64,000 nt of DNA from Halichondria panicea (lineage: Eukaryota > Porifera > Demospongiae > Suberitida > Halichondriidae), in assembly GCF_963675165.1 (NCBI RefSeq), contig NC_087386.1:3102169-3166168 (forward strand), read 5' to 3'. Shown here piece by piece: positions 22,701-34,578 of this stretch. Under the pieces are notes generated by a model. The model had not been told where the DNA came from and searched no databases. It worked only from the letters and a program-made list of their open reading frames with translations. Positions within the stretch are counted from its first letter, which is position 1. Each line of letters opens with the position of its first letter. Position numbers and translations under genes: made by a program.

Positions 22701-25700
22701 CACAGAATTTTCCCTAAAATGAGCCTTGGACAATTTTAAAACCTGCATGGTTGCAAAGAAGAAACTCCAGCAGTGCTGAACATTCCTGCATGGCTGGACT
22801 TACTTTGATATTTCTCATAATACAATACTTAATTTAATTGTCTGTCTAATGCCGGAGGGGCGTTTTGTGGTTAGTGCATTATGACTTTGCGGTCAGTGCA
22901 TTATGACTTTCAGCAGTGCATTATGCTGCATATTGCACTTGGCAACAACGTAGCAACGGGATATAATATAATATTACATCATTTTGACTAACGTATACAT
23001 ATTATACAACTCCACTCACGTCAGCATCTTCGTGTTTTCCAAATCCGTGAAAGTAAAAAGGCTTATTATTAATGAGGAATTGCGTCTCCTTCACCTCCAC
23101 TGTTCGTATGCCCACAGGCAATCTGTACTGATCCTCCGACTCACCAACTGTCAGTATCACCTGCATCATTAGATTAAAAGGCTTATACAGTAACTGCAAC
23201 AGCTATATACTAGTAAGCATACTCCATAGAAACTGCATCATTAGTTCATATGTATGAACTATAGTTTCTGGTAACACTATAAAATTGCTGAGGTTACAAA
23301 ATGATGTAACATTGTGGTTAGCCAATAAACAGTGGTCCTGGCCAGGAATCTAAACCAATAGCTCATGCGCATTTGATAATGTTACTTGCTCTAGTTAGCC
23401 GATGTAAAGTGCATGGAATCTAACAATGCGCATACTCTACTGCGGTCTTTTGCACTGGCATTATATTCTAATTTCTTACACTCTGAGAGAATGTGACTTG
23501 GATGAGATAAGCCGGTTATTTTGTTGGTGGTATTAGAGCATCATCAAAAAATGCGAATTATTTTGTACAATAGAATCTACGTCACTATTCTGAGCTTTAC
23601 AAATACTTAGAATACGAAATATTTATTTGGTAGCTCACAAAAGTTTGGACAACAACCGCTATACGATACTCACTATTGTAACCACAACCATTCAGATACA
23701 GGCGCTAGCAATAACAATGCTGATAATAATTATTGGGCAAGCTTGAATGATGTTATACCACATTCCATATGGCACTGTTGTTATTTAGCTTTTTGATGTG
23801 CATGGCTTCACTGTGCAATAATTACATGATCAAATTACTTGCATTGTGTGGTTTCTTCAATTTTTTGCTGAAAACATGCAACTTATAACTATATGAAAAA
23901 CTACGATAGTTAGGTTGCTTGCTGAGCCGCTAGTATACTGTATAGCGGGTATATTTCGATGGTATAAATGTTCGCGGTTTTTGCTGATCAAGCATGTACC
24001 GCGAACTTTTATAACCACAAAATTAATATCGCATGCATGCTGCAAAAAGGCTGCTATTTCACGAAAAACAAATCCGTGAAAACCTTTCTAACGGGATTTG
24101 GTACTTATAGCTGGCTAGTATCATCACTCGTCACAGTGACGTCCGGTTTCTAGGTGGAACTTAAGTTATAAGCGTAACCTGGAAGTGCGCAAGTGCATAT
24201 ACCCTAATTAGTTAATACCAGTTTCCACGGTATTATAATTTACATACCTACTGCATGAGAATTGCACAATGGTTTATTGCTCATGCCACTGTGTCACACA
24301 TAATATTTAGCCAAGACCACAGGCACTTACACATGTACATATACTACATGTACATCATTTACTTGTTACACGAGAATATCCATCTGCACATGCTCACCTG
24401 TAAGGTATAGAGATACCCCGGTGTATCACTCATTGTCCAGGGCCACCACAGCTGTGGGTGCTGGACTATCAAATCCCCACGCACATGAGTGATACACCCC
24501 TCTTCACTGCACATATTGACGCTATGATTGGTCGTTACTTCCACTCCTCTCTTGCCTAGTACAGTAACATTAGCCAAAGCCTCTCCTGAGTGAGAACCTC
24601 TTATCTACATGCAACAAAATATATACAATTCAAGAGGCGTCTAACTGATGAAACCCTCCCTAAATTATACGAGTATATGTGTATGTGGGGCAGTGCCTAG
24701 CATGGAAACAGCCTGAGGAATAGATGCAGATTCTATCTCTGTGTCTGCAATTTAAAATGTTCTGCTCAATTTTAGTGACCTCTAGTGTGTAGTGCAGAGT
24801 GGCAGATCCGTCAGAATTCATACTGGTGACGGTGGTGATGTCATCCAGATGAATGGAGGAGGGGGTGGTGTAGAGCCTCACTGGCCGATGGAGACCGGCA
24901 TAGTTGAAGAAATCCATCTGGATTTCTTGCACAAAGTAGCCCTCTGGGTAGGGGGGATCATAGAAATGTAGGGAGCCTGCATAAAACGTGATAATACAAT
25001 GTCGTAATGCGTTAGAAGAAATTTGGTCCAGAGGACATAAAATGTCACTCCTACGTTGAACCAACCAGATTAGTATTAATAATATGCCAAGCAAAACAAT
25101 TAATAAAAAGCAAGGCTACACAAAAGTTGTTCTGGCTCACCAGGGGGTAGAGTGTGTGGTCCCAGTGTATTGTTGATGGCCACTGTGAGAGTGTTGGGGG
25201 CTCCAAACACAGAGTAGGGGGTTACATCGCCCTCAAACGGCAGGTGGCCCCCCTCGTGCTCAGTGAACTGCTTGCCGTTCATCCACTACAGGACAAGAAA
25301 GATTGCATAACTTATTTTATAATTATACACAAAGTTACATCTGGCTATCCACACCCGGTACCCTGCCTGTTTAGAGACACGTACAGACAACATTTTTCAT
25401 GTGCCTGAATGGTATAGTGTGTGCATTGTCTCCAAATACTTTGTGGGACACAGAAAACATTTATGGTAGTACAGATGAGATATAAAGCTGCACAATGCTT
25501 AGGAATACTCACAGCAATAGCATTGTAGTGGGCACTGCCAAACCGGAGCATGATTCGAGTGTCTCCATCAGCCCAAGATCTTGGTAGCCAGAACTGTCTC
25601 TGGTACCAGACCCACCCCACAAAGTTCCTCAACAGAGGGTCTGTTGTGATGTCGTTGAAGCTGGAGGGCACCGGCATTAGTTGCACCTCTCCAGTCTGCG

Positions 25701-25958
25701 TGTGTGCGTGAGTGATTGCAGGGTGCGTGAGTGATTGCAGGGTGCATAATCCAGTACCTTGTGCTTTAAACTCACCTTTGAAAGAGGTTGCTTGTACCAA
25801 TTCTTCTCGAATCCTTCATTTCTGTTCGGGGAGAAGTCAGCTCTAAAGTGCCACAGACCAGCTAGCTCCTTCACCTCTCTGTTGCTGGACTCCCGAGGAA
25901 ATAGTAGTCCTCTCCCTACAGGCAGAAGCAACACTACCAACACCAGCCAAGACTCCAT
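18703..25958 (-). CDS. GUSB: Beta-glucuronidase (lysosomal, glycoside hydrolase family 2)
   Basis: Thirteen exons join in frame to 652 aa (human 651): 25958-25776, 25695-25513, 25285-25141, 24976-24780, 24604-24398, 23160-23020, 21903-21728, 21207-21058, 20798-20714, 20432-20256, 20064-20032, 19240-19138 and 18881-18703. The N-terminus [17 protein letters not shown] is a signal peptide. Sugar-binding and sandwich domains precede the TIM barrel. [28 protein letters not shown], the acid/base Glu in SLANEPTTK and the nucleophile Glu in [13 protein letters not shown] are all present, as is [15 protein letters not shown] near the end. It removes terminal beta-glucuronic acid from glycosaminoglycans in lysosomes (family knowledge). 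Exon 11 is a 33-nt microexon. Introns hold family A and B elements and a palindromic insertion. Confidence 0.96.
19309..19827. mobile_element. Dispersed element family A, copy 2, in a GUSB intron
   Basis: Same ends and interior as 16149-16722, with the CA run expanded (19759-19792). It lies in the intron between GUSB exons 11 and 12. Confidence 0.8.
20893..20920 (+). repeat. G-run (possible G-quadruplex) in a GUSB intron
   Basis: Twenty-eight bases consist of G blocks of 6, 8 and 12 separated by single A. On the GUSB coding strand this is a C-run, so any quadruplex would form on the non-transcript strand. Confidence 0.7.
21419..21673. mobile_element. Short diverged family A element in a GUSB intron
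   Basis: It begins GCACCCGCGGTGCAGTGTTG and ends GCGCACTGAGGCAT. ATTCTTGAGCAG plus a CA run (21612-21630) precede the right end exactly as in copy 2. Much of the interior differs. Confidence 0.6.
22092..22208. repeat. Large imperfect palindrome in GUSB intron 6
   Basis: AGTTATAACACGGGCACAAG at 22092 and the following GGATGTATGG...ATATTGCACT are mirrored by AGTGCAATATATGCCATACA...GTTATAACT ending near 22208. It could be a foldback element or the 5' end of a larger insertion reaching to about 22980. Confidence 0.7.
22395..22560 (+). repeat. Short minisatellite CAGCCCCACCCCACT
   Basis: Five or so copies of an AAACAGCCCCACCCCACTAC-like unit lie in the GUSB intron 6 insertion. In one frame it reads as AAKQPHPT repeats, but stops and a frame break near 22480-22510 prevent an open protein. 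It may be a decayed Lys/Pro-rich coding segment. Confidence 0.55.
23932..24110. repeat. Family B element (diverged) in a GUSB intron
   Basis: TACTGTATAGCGGGTATATT opens the element at 23935. The GCATGCATGCTGCAAAAAGG interior is shared with 36095-36120 and 39155-39175. The right end is not clear. Confidence 0.5.
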
Positions 25959-26541
25959 TGAGAAATGGGCTCCTTGTCAGCTAGCTAGCTGGCCAGCAAT
26001 GCAAGCATAATGAATGACAGAAATTTTTGTTTTGTTTTCCTGGCCCATATTTTGTAACAGGAAAAAATCGGCCTGGGACCGAGCTGCTATCTCGAGCCAC
26101 ACCCCCCTCTTTGACTCACGAGACTGTACTCCCATGCTCGTGTAGATATCCAAAGCTGGAAAGTTTCTCTCATCTTGAGGCTAGGCTGAACAAGGAAATT
26201 CTGGTATTAGCATGAGTGTTGGAATGGAGCAGGTGGCAGAAGCCCTCAAGAGGGCGCAAGAGGCGAGCTGAATAATGCTATAACACACACACAGGCTAGA
26301 TCTGCTAGATATGACTATGTACTTTAATATGTACTAGGTAGCCTAGAGTTTTTTGTTTGTATTTTAATAGTAATATTTCATTAAAAGGAGGAATACAAAA
26401 TAAGTTATCGTACTTCTAAAAGACGCCACCTGGAGATTTCTCCCATATAGATCTATAAGGCACCATATAAAATCATCGGTTATTTCTTACACTAGCCTCA
26501 AAAACGTAATTATTAAAAGCGGCGCATTATTTAGAAAAAAT
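25959..26541. promoter_or_regulatory. Divergent promoter interval GUSB / FUBP-like gene
   Basis: 583 bp separate the two start codons on opposite strands, so both promoters must lie here unless they have distant first exons. No TATA box was chosen with confidence. A GGCCTGGGACCGAG segment of the AGCCTCGG foldback type lies at about 26070-26085. Confidence 0.5.
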
Positions 26542-29500
26542 ATGGTAAGTAGCTTAAATGTTTACTGTGTTGATTGTGTTGGATGTGTGTAGCCGGCCGG
26601 CTATGATCCACTGTTCATGTTGTACATTTCACTTCAGATTGCTGCGAAGATGGCACCTCCCGGTGGAGCGCCCAATGGTGGAGATGGTTAGTGATTAGTA
26701 CTCTCTGCGTGAATGCCTAAGTCAATTAATGTGGCTAAAATTTACCCTAATAAAGGAGGCAGAAAAAAAATTGTTCAAATGGCTGGATAAATAGCTTGGA
26801 GGCGCATTTGGTAACAATTTAGGGCAAGAAAAATTAGACAGTTCAGTTATGGCGCTAAGATTAGAGTGGTACCTTTATTATACTTTTACGGCACATTAAA
26901 TTTTAATTTTGTGTTCTTCTCTTTGTAGACAACGGCTCAAGAAAGAGGCCATTGGATGAAGGTTTGTTATAATTATTCTTTGGCCTCTTAACATAATTAT
27001 GTCAAGTAGTTTCCGGATGAATAGCCTCTGTATGTTTATTATAATTATATGACCTTTGACTTCATGATTTGCTGCTGAGTGGTTCAGTCTTACGATAAAA
27101 CTTTCATCCTGTAATCCATGTACAGTCTCATTTAATTACACGTGTATATATAATTATACCACGCACGTACTGATTATTTGGCTGCCTGGCTGCATTGTAT
27201 ATTCTATACCCCCCCTCCCGCCAGGAGATGATGGTCCTCAAATGAAGAAGCAAAGCATGGACAACTTACCTGGCGCCAACCCTCAAGCCATTGCTCAGGC
27301 AGCCATTGCTAAACTGGCCCCCGTGTAAGTACAAACCTAAGTGTCAATTTTTTTCTTGAAAAGGGGTGGCTCTATACGGTGTGATGTCAGGTGGCTTGTG
27401 GTTTCAGCTGTATGTTTGCCCTTGCCTGAAGATAAGAAGATTGGTTTGCTGACAATGTGATAACGGGAAACATAATTATTCATAGTGCTAGAAATGCTAG
27501 AAATGTATGCATGATGCTAACTAATGCGTGAGCAGCTATCATGTTTTGTCGAGACTTGTATAATCCCATTGAAATCGCTGCCTTTAATCGATTAAATTCA
27601 TTACTGCATTCGCAATGTGCAGCTGTACTCCAAAATGGCGCTTGCTCAATTATGCATTTTGGTCGTATTTTTGAGCTCTAAAATTGTATTTTTATCTCAC
27701 GTTTTAGTTCTATGGTATGAATTTTTAAGACCAAATTGTATGCTGCATTGTATACAGCACATGCATGGTGTGGAGTACATAATTATTGTGTGTTGTACCC
27801 AGAGGAGATTAGACACGCTTCATCATTCACATGGCATTCTTAATTTCTTGGCATCATCTTACCATAGATGCGTACTGAACAAGCATTGGCTACCTCTGAG
27901 CTTATAACACCTAACTTTAGACCAGAATCAGCTAAACCATAGGGCAGCGTATAGTTCAGTGGTGTTAGATGCAGCTTTACTACACTGGTTGACAAGATAC
28001 TAGTAACCTATGCCTTGATAACTAGTCAAAATAGAGGGGATTGCTGGGTTATGAAAGCTTTATATTCAGAGAGTCACAGAAATTCTGCCTTCAGTGTCCA
28101 ATGAGTGTGCAAAACTAAAAGTTCACGATTGTCAATAAAACAATGCCAGCTCAGCAAAACGTAGTGCACATGATTATGTCCAACCTCTTCTAGGTTGTTG
28201 TACCAATTAAATAACAGCAAAAAATTATTACTCCTGTACATGTGTATGGTACTACTTTTACTGTAACTCCATGGTTACAGGGTTGGAGCACAGTTGGGAA
28301 TGAGCCAGATGATCACCGTGGACATCAAGATACCTAACAGAATGGTGGGGCTAGGTGAGTTATCGTATGTAATGTATAATTTTGTACACACAAATAATAA
28401 ATATACGTAACTATTATTGGCTAATGTCTAACTGTGTGATACAACTAGTGTGCGTATTGCCGCCTCATAGTGTTTGTACAGGTGGCATAAATAATTGTAA
28501 TGTGATTCCCATGGTGTTTTTTTTGCCTAGTGATTGGTCGTGGTGGTGACATGATCAACAAGCTGCAGGCAGATTCAGCAGCCAGAATTCAAGTGGCCCC
28601 AGGTATATTAATTTTGTGTTGAATACGAAATTGGGTAGTTTATACGAAATCAAAACTTATAATAACAGTACATGTACAAATGTATGTGTGCACACCGAAT
28701 ATGAGTGAATTCTGTACACGGAATTGCAGTGGTATTATAGTTGTATGGGGGGAGGGGATTATCCGTTGATTTATGTAAGTGAAAATACCACATACGTAGT
28801 ACATGCTTGTGGACTGATCTTCGATGTATGTTCTATAGACGGCAGTGAGATCAGTGGTGAGAGAGGAGTCACCATCTGTGGGACCCCAGAGACTGTCGAG
28901 TGAGTCGATGTGTTAATCACAACTGCTTGGTCGATGTATGTTAGGCTGACAGCTTACGTGCGTGCTGTGTGTACTGCCAGAGGTGTAAATAACACATCTT
29001 GATTGCCCTGGCAACATAATACATTTTGTTAAAACTGCCATCAAGTGATATCGGTTGGACACTATGTCCTTAGTAGTCTCTAGGGATTTAGAAAAGGTAA
29101 GGTAATTACTTAGCTCATAAGATAGACGCTTACCTAGTCGTCTTGTCACTCTACTACCTACATAGCTATATATATATATATATATATATATCTAGGTTTG
29201 CTCTTGTACATTGAACGAAGACACATGGCTGATACAAGTATTTTAATTATTGACTTCGATTTGCATGCTAGGACACTGACCGAGCAAGTAGATGGCCGGT
29301 TAAATATCTACTCTTGTGTACCTGTATGTAGATTTCCATTGCCTTGTTACGATGATTATCCCATAATGTTTGTGCAGGCGTGCCAAAGCCCTTGTAAACA
29401 GGGTTATTGAGGAAGCAGGAGGAGCAACCAGTGTGCAAGTGAGTGAAGAACTAGTGTGCTATAGGGGGTGTACAATTCCTTTTAGTTGTGTATGACTTAC

Positions 29501-32500
29501 ATGTACACATTCTTATTATCACAGGCGAATGTAGAGCCGGGACAAGAAGTAAGAGAGATGATGATACCAGCAAGCAAAGTCGGGCTGATCATAGGTGAGC
29601 CAGTATGTGAAAACATTGTGCTGTAGGTTAAGAAGGCTTAATTTTAGTGGACACATGTATAATTATTATTCCGGTGACCATCACCGCTACTCATGACTGA
29701 CATATTCCTGTTATTTTGTATCACCTGAGATCAAACGATTGTGTGGTTACCTTTGGTCCTGTTTTTTGTCCGTAGGAAAAGGAGGAGAGATGATCAAGAT
29801 GTTACAGGTATATATAATTATGATGTGCAATTTTTATTGCATGCACATAATTATGTACCGAGTATGATACAGTATGTAGTCTGTAATGAATTTTCCAATG
29901 CTATGGCTATGGCTAGGAGCGAGCAGGCTGTAAGATGCAGATGATTCAAGATGGGCCGTATGCCCATACCCCAGAAAAGCCGCTCAGAATGACTGGTCGA
30001 GCTGACTTCTGCGAGGTGTGTGTGTGTGTGCAGAAGGAGTGGTGTGTGTGCGTGTGGGAAGGGGAGGGGGAGGGGGAGGGAGGAAGTGTGGGAAGGGGAG
30101 GGGGAGGAGGAAGTGTGGGAAGGGGAGGGGGGGAGGAAGTGTGTGTTCTGCACAGAGAGTGTTCTGCACAGAGAGTATGATAGCTTTGTTTTAATTTATA
30201 TTATCTCTTTCATCTCACAGAAAGCGAAGCTGTTGGTAGCTGAATTGATGGATCAAAAGGAGATGGAGGTGAGTGGTCTAGACTCTTTATCTTTTACTCC
30301 GACTAATGTGATCCTACTTACTTTCATACAGGCTCGAGGCATGACAACTTCTGGTGGTCGTGTTGTTGAGGTAACATTATGATTCTATTTACATTGTAGA
30401 GGTAGCATGTACGTGTAAGTATGTTCGTTCTGATATATACCTAGCACCACACTTGTGATCAGTGTGTTCTACATGTAGTACCGTATAGTGAGCAGTGGCG
30501 TATCCAGCTAGGGGCTCAGGGTGCTAAAATTATTACTATAACTTACTGTTTAACTGTGAGCTGCATTTCCTCTGGTGGATAATTTTCGTGGGGTACAATG
30601 TAATATATTCGTTGTTTTCATGGGCAAGCTACCCTCCACAAAATTTCCCCCACTAAAGCAGGCGTGGTTACTGAAACACATGCAATGCAGTGCAGGCAAC
30701 AATGAATTCAAACGAAATTTTGTACTCACGAAAATCGCTATTTGAGAGTTAAACGAATGTTTTACCACATGAAAATTACCTGCTATACTCTAACTGTATC
30801 AGTACCGTATAACGGGTTTCGTTGGTGCAAATTTTTGTATGAACTATATACCATTTAAATATTTGTACAGATAGAATAATTTCGTAGTTGTATGATGCTC
30901 TACAATACAAAATATACGAAAATTTCCACCGTACGAAAATAACCCGCTATACAGTATAATTATGTCAGTATGTGGCATTTATGATGGGTCTATACCATAG
31001 GTACAAGTTCCTAAAAGTCTTGTAGGCTTTGTGATTGGCCGTAATGGAGAGCACATCAATAACATTCAAAACACTTGCGGAGTCCGTCTTCAATTCCAGA
31101 GTGGTGAGTTTATTGTATTATCAAAAGTCCTTGGTAATAAAACTCAGTATGTGGTGTTTATACAGTACATACATGTAGTAGAGATGTATGTCCATGCATG
31201 TACTTGACAATCCTGTGTTGAGTTGCATTGCCCTCTATTGTAGATAATCCTGGTATGGAGTACCGGATAGCCACGATCACTGGGCCACATATGGGAGACA
31301 ACTGTGAGAGGGCGCGGAAGATGATCGACGAGATCGTGGGAGAGGTTAGGACCAAAGATCTCAATGTAATTAATGCCTGTGTTTTGTTCGATTTAGCACC
31401 CCATTGTACAGTTAGTAATACCGTATAGCGGGAAATTTTTGTGAGGTGCAAAATAGCGCGTTTTTCGAGGGTAGAGCTGTTAACGTGAACATTAAAACTG
31501 GGATAAACTCCCATGCAAAGCTATTGGTAGGTGTGGTTTTTAGGCATTGAAACGCGAATGTTAGAACATCCTACGAGAGCTCTGGAGCCAAATAGCACCT
31601 GCAAAAATGTCCCGCTATACGGTAGTTGGTGTGATTTTACGATGGACAGTCATTTTACTTGTCTGCATGTGGGTTAATTGTGATCAGTCTGTGCTAGTTA
31701 ACATTGTACACCCTTGTGTGTTCAAATACTCGTATACATGGAACATGTACTTGTTCAAGCATTCATTAGAAGCACGTACAAATATTTACCTACACGTAGT
31801 ACCAGGAGTGCATGAATAGAGATGTACATGTATTGTCACTTGTACTTGTGAACTATTTTGATTAACATATTCTGTAACACTTGTGGTCACTGTTTGCACC
31901 TTATAGCGCCATGGAGGAGGAGGTGGTATGGGTGGCGGTGGTGGTATGGGGGGTGGCGGAGGCGGCGGCGGTGGTGGTGGTGTTGGTGGTGCTGCTATTA
32001 TGGCTGGGGGGTACAGACCACACGTGGAGTTACCCAATCCCACTGGGCCTGGAGTGCAGTCCATACAATTCCCTGTACCTAGCACCAAGTGTGGACTCAT
32101 TATCGGGAAAGGTAGGTGTTTGTGATTGTTAGTGATTGTTAGTGGGTCGTCATAATCACTGATTCGTGATCGATACTGTATCGTGTTGCTTCTCGTGGTT
32201 CTATTGTTTAATTACGTTAACTCTTTACTAGTCAAGAGCCCATTTGAGTGTGTATGATACTTTAGAACTATTTATGTATAATTATACTCAAATGTACGCC
32301 TTGATGATGTATGTTTATACCCTGTGTACAGCTCACTGCATTGTATATTTTACATAGGGGGTGACACTATCCGCCAGCTTCAAGTTCAGTCTGGATGTCA
32401 TATCGAGCTGTTCCGAGGAGCTCATCCTAGCCCAAACGAGAAGCTATTCAACATTAGAGGTGTGTATTGTACATGCATGCAGCTCAAACAATGCCTGTTT

Positions 32501-33688
32501 GTCAACCTCTGTAGGTAGTCCCCAGAACATCCAACATGCCCAAGCTCTCATAAGGCAGAAATGTGAAATGGTAAATATTGTACTCGGTATAATTAATGAG
32601 TGTTTACTTTAACGCTTTCTTCTACATGTACATGTAGCCCCCTGGTGAAGGTGGTGGATTTGCAGGACAAATGGCGGGGTAACTACTTGTCCTTAAATCA
32701 TTTCATTCATTGTAAATTGTGCTTTAATTGTAACCTGTTGTTTCTCTTCTTAGCGTGCCGTTTCAAGGAGGCGTGTTCCAACAGGGTGGAGCTAGTCCCT
32801 ATGGTGGTGGTCAGCAGGGCTGGACGCAGTACCCATTCCCTCAGAGCTTTGGAGCTGGTGGACCACAGGTTAGTACATGCGTTGGGTAGTTGACTACAGT
32901 ACTGGTAATTTAACACTCCGTATTTTTCTTATCTCACAGCAACAAAGTGGAGATCCCTGTAAGTCACCATTCTGTGTGTATTATAATTATTATACGTGTA
33001 CCATGGTAAATATACATGTACGTGTATGTTTGTTTTTGTGCTGGTGATATAGCTCCTCTAATCCTGCATGTTTACGTTTTTTGTAGCTCACCAAGCTGCC
33101 TGGGCTGCCTACTACCAGCAGTTGTATACAGCACAGGCTGCTCAAGCTGGACAGCCATGTAAGCAGCGCACACATGAAAGTGGTGTGGTGGTTACTCATA
33201 ATAATTATGTTTTATGCCTCCGTGTGCACATGCGCAAGCAAGGTATACGGTAGTGTGTCCGTGTGTGTATGGTGTTACAGCTGCTCGATGATAAAATTAA
33301 TGAAGAGCAAGTAAGAGTTTCTATAGGCTTCTAGTCACAGATTGCTATTAGTGGATTTACACTTTGTTCTTGAATTTTGCTTACTTTGAAGGCTGTTGCA
33401 GACCCTGGCGTAGCAAAATTTGACACTGTAATGTAAATTGTAACGTACATGATTATTCTCCCCTGCAGCAGCTGGCCCTGGAGGTCAACAACCCCCAGCA
33501 CCTGGGGGTGCGCAGAATGCTGATGTGCAGGCGCAGTGGGCAGAGTATTACCGTCAGCTGGGTCAGGCCTATTACGGGGGACAAGGGGGCCAGCCGGGGG
33601 AGCAACCACCTCCTGAACAGAAGGTGTGTTTGTGTTGTCATGATGTGTGCAATGATGATATTGAATAATCCATTCTGCTTTTCAGTGA
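26542..33688 (+). CDS. Far-upstream-element-binding (FUBP/KHSRP) family protein, four KH domains
   Basis: Twenty-four coding segments close in frame to 570 aa: 26542-26544, 26638-26686, 26929-26961, 27225-27324, 28281-28354, 28531-28602, 28839-28899, 29378-29438, 29525-29594, 29776-29807, 29917-30015, 30221-30268, 30332-30370, 31001-31103, 31244-31344, 31907-32111, 32358-32459, 32515-32570, 32638-32678, 32754-32868, 32940-32958, 33087-33158, 33469-33623 and 33686-33688. Four KH domains carry intact GXXG loops: GRGG, GKGG, GRNG and GKGG (near residues 88, 176, 263 and 383). A Gly-rich linker of ~30 residues separates KH3 and KH4. The C-terminus has AWAAYYQQ and WAEYYRQLGQAYY, the Tyr-rich repeats of FUBP proteins. 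The family binds AU-rich RNA and single-stranded DNA in the nucleus (family knowledge). If the ATG-only first exon is not used, the alternative start is in exon 2 at 26650. FUBP1, FUBP3 and KHSRP cannot be told apart. Confidence 0.93.
27560..27745 (+). repeat. Dispersed element family D fragment
   Basis: CCCATTGAAATCGCTGCCTT and the following AATCGATTAAATTCATTACT match, with divergence, the reverse strand at 37148-37260 and the plus strand at 51862-51975 (also about 2213-2370). Confidence 0.5.
29163..29192. repeat. AT dinucleotide microsatellite
   Basis: About 15 TA repeats in FUBP-like intron 7. Confidence 0.9.
30045..30142 (+). repeat. G-rich minisatellite GGAAGGGGAGGGGGAGG
   Basis: Repeats of GTGTGGGAAGGGGAGGGGGA lie on the transcribed-sense strand of FUBP-like intron 11, directly after the donor at 30016. 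The runs of four or more G could form RNA quadruplexes next to this 5' splice site. Confidence 0.75.
30575..30788. repeat. Family B element (diverged) in a FUBP-like intron
   Basis: GGATAATTTTCGTGGGGTAC at 30577 is mirrored by GAAAATTACCTGCTATACTC ending 30790. The left outer end is lost. Confidence 0.5.
30803..30957. mobile_element. Family B palindromic MITE
   Basis: TACCGTATAACGGGTTTCGT at 30803, mirrored by ACGAAAATAACCCGCTATAC ending near 30957; 155 bp, no ORF. Confidence 0.75.
31419..31624. mobile_element. Family B palindromic MITE
   Basis: TACCGTATAGCGGGAAATTT at 31419 and GCAAAAATGTCCCGCTATAC ending with GGTA at 31624. It lies in FUBP-like intron 15. Confidence 0.85.
33214..33404 (-). 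mobile_element. Truncated family A element, inverted, in a FUBP-like intron
   Basis: ATGCCTCCGTGTGCACATGC at 33214, then AGTAAGAGTTTCTATAGGCT (33311) and TTTTGCTTACTTTGAAGGCT (33375), are the reverse complement of the right part of the 16149-16722 copy. Confidence 0.75.
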
Positions 33689-34316
33689 GACCTATTGTTG
33701 AATGATGTATTGCCAATTCTCTCTTGCTGTTTGATTGAATGCTGCTATTTGCTTGCTGTTTGCTCTGTATATTGGACATGCTTGTTTCTTTGTGCACTTT
33801 ATTTACATAAAATAATATGTATTCCTTTCTACATGTATATTGTATTATGAATCACACACATTAGAGATTGTTTGACTCCGAGTAACCAGCCTCATTGACT
33901 GTAAATACTAATATCGTCTACCTAACAACCGTGTGATGTATTGTTTACTGTTGCATGTATATACAGTACTGTAACTCAGTAATGTTACTTCATCCTGTCA
34001 GTTGGACAGCTGAGGAACAGTGCTGAGTCTAACCTCTGTGCAACCACACCAGAAAGGATGAGGTGAAATACCATGCTGTGTGTGGTTGTGCACATGACTT
34101 GTTCTGCTTTGTGATGTGTGCATGTGACTTTGCTGCTGACTTTGAACTTGTATGCTGTTACTTGAGTGAGCATTTCTTAAGACAAGTTGATTTTACAGTT
34201 GCTTATAGGCACGTACCACTGACCTGCCGAGACTGAAAGCGTCAGAAGACACTTTGGAACATTATTTAATAGTGCCACATGAAAACGCTTGTCGATCGTG
34301 AATGATGTGATCATGC

Positions 34317-34322
34317 AATAAA
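34317..34322 (+). terminator. Poly(A) signal AATAAA for the FUBP-like gene
   Basis: AATAAA lies 629 bp after the TGA at 33686 and 257 bp before the PSMD13 start, with GT-rich sequence following. It is the best candidate 3' end of the FUBP-like transcript. Confidence 0.6.
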
Positions 34323-34578
34323 TGACATGACGTTATCGTTATTGTTTATTTGATTTGATATGCAAAAATGAATAATTATAATCAATGATTGGTCTTGGAT
34401 AGGGGATATAGATGTGATTAATAATTATTGCTCTAACTCTAAGCACTGAACAACACCCTCTTTGGACACTTATTATGATTAGTAAAACTGACGACCCGAT
34501 TCAGACAAGGTCAGAGGTCATACATACTTGGTGTGCCTCATCTTCGCACTGTTCACAGGATCTCAAAGACAAAACAAA

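Noticed and set aside
24660-24779. Extension of GUSB exon 4 into downstream sequence
   Set aside because: The frame stays open, but the donor after ...HYTLE at 24780 joins exon 5 in frame and gives the length expected for GUSB; the extension has no counterpart in the family.
29851-30382. Overlapping ORFs on both strands
   Set aside because: Open only because of the G-rich minisatellite; the real exons here (29917-30015, 30221-30268, 30332-30370) are in another frame arrangement.
31786-32132. Pro-rich minus-strand ORF and alternative plus-strand frames
   Set aside because: Shadows of the Gly-rich linker exon (31907-32111) of the FUBP-like gene, whose splice-consistent frame is clear.
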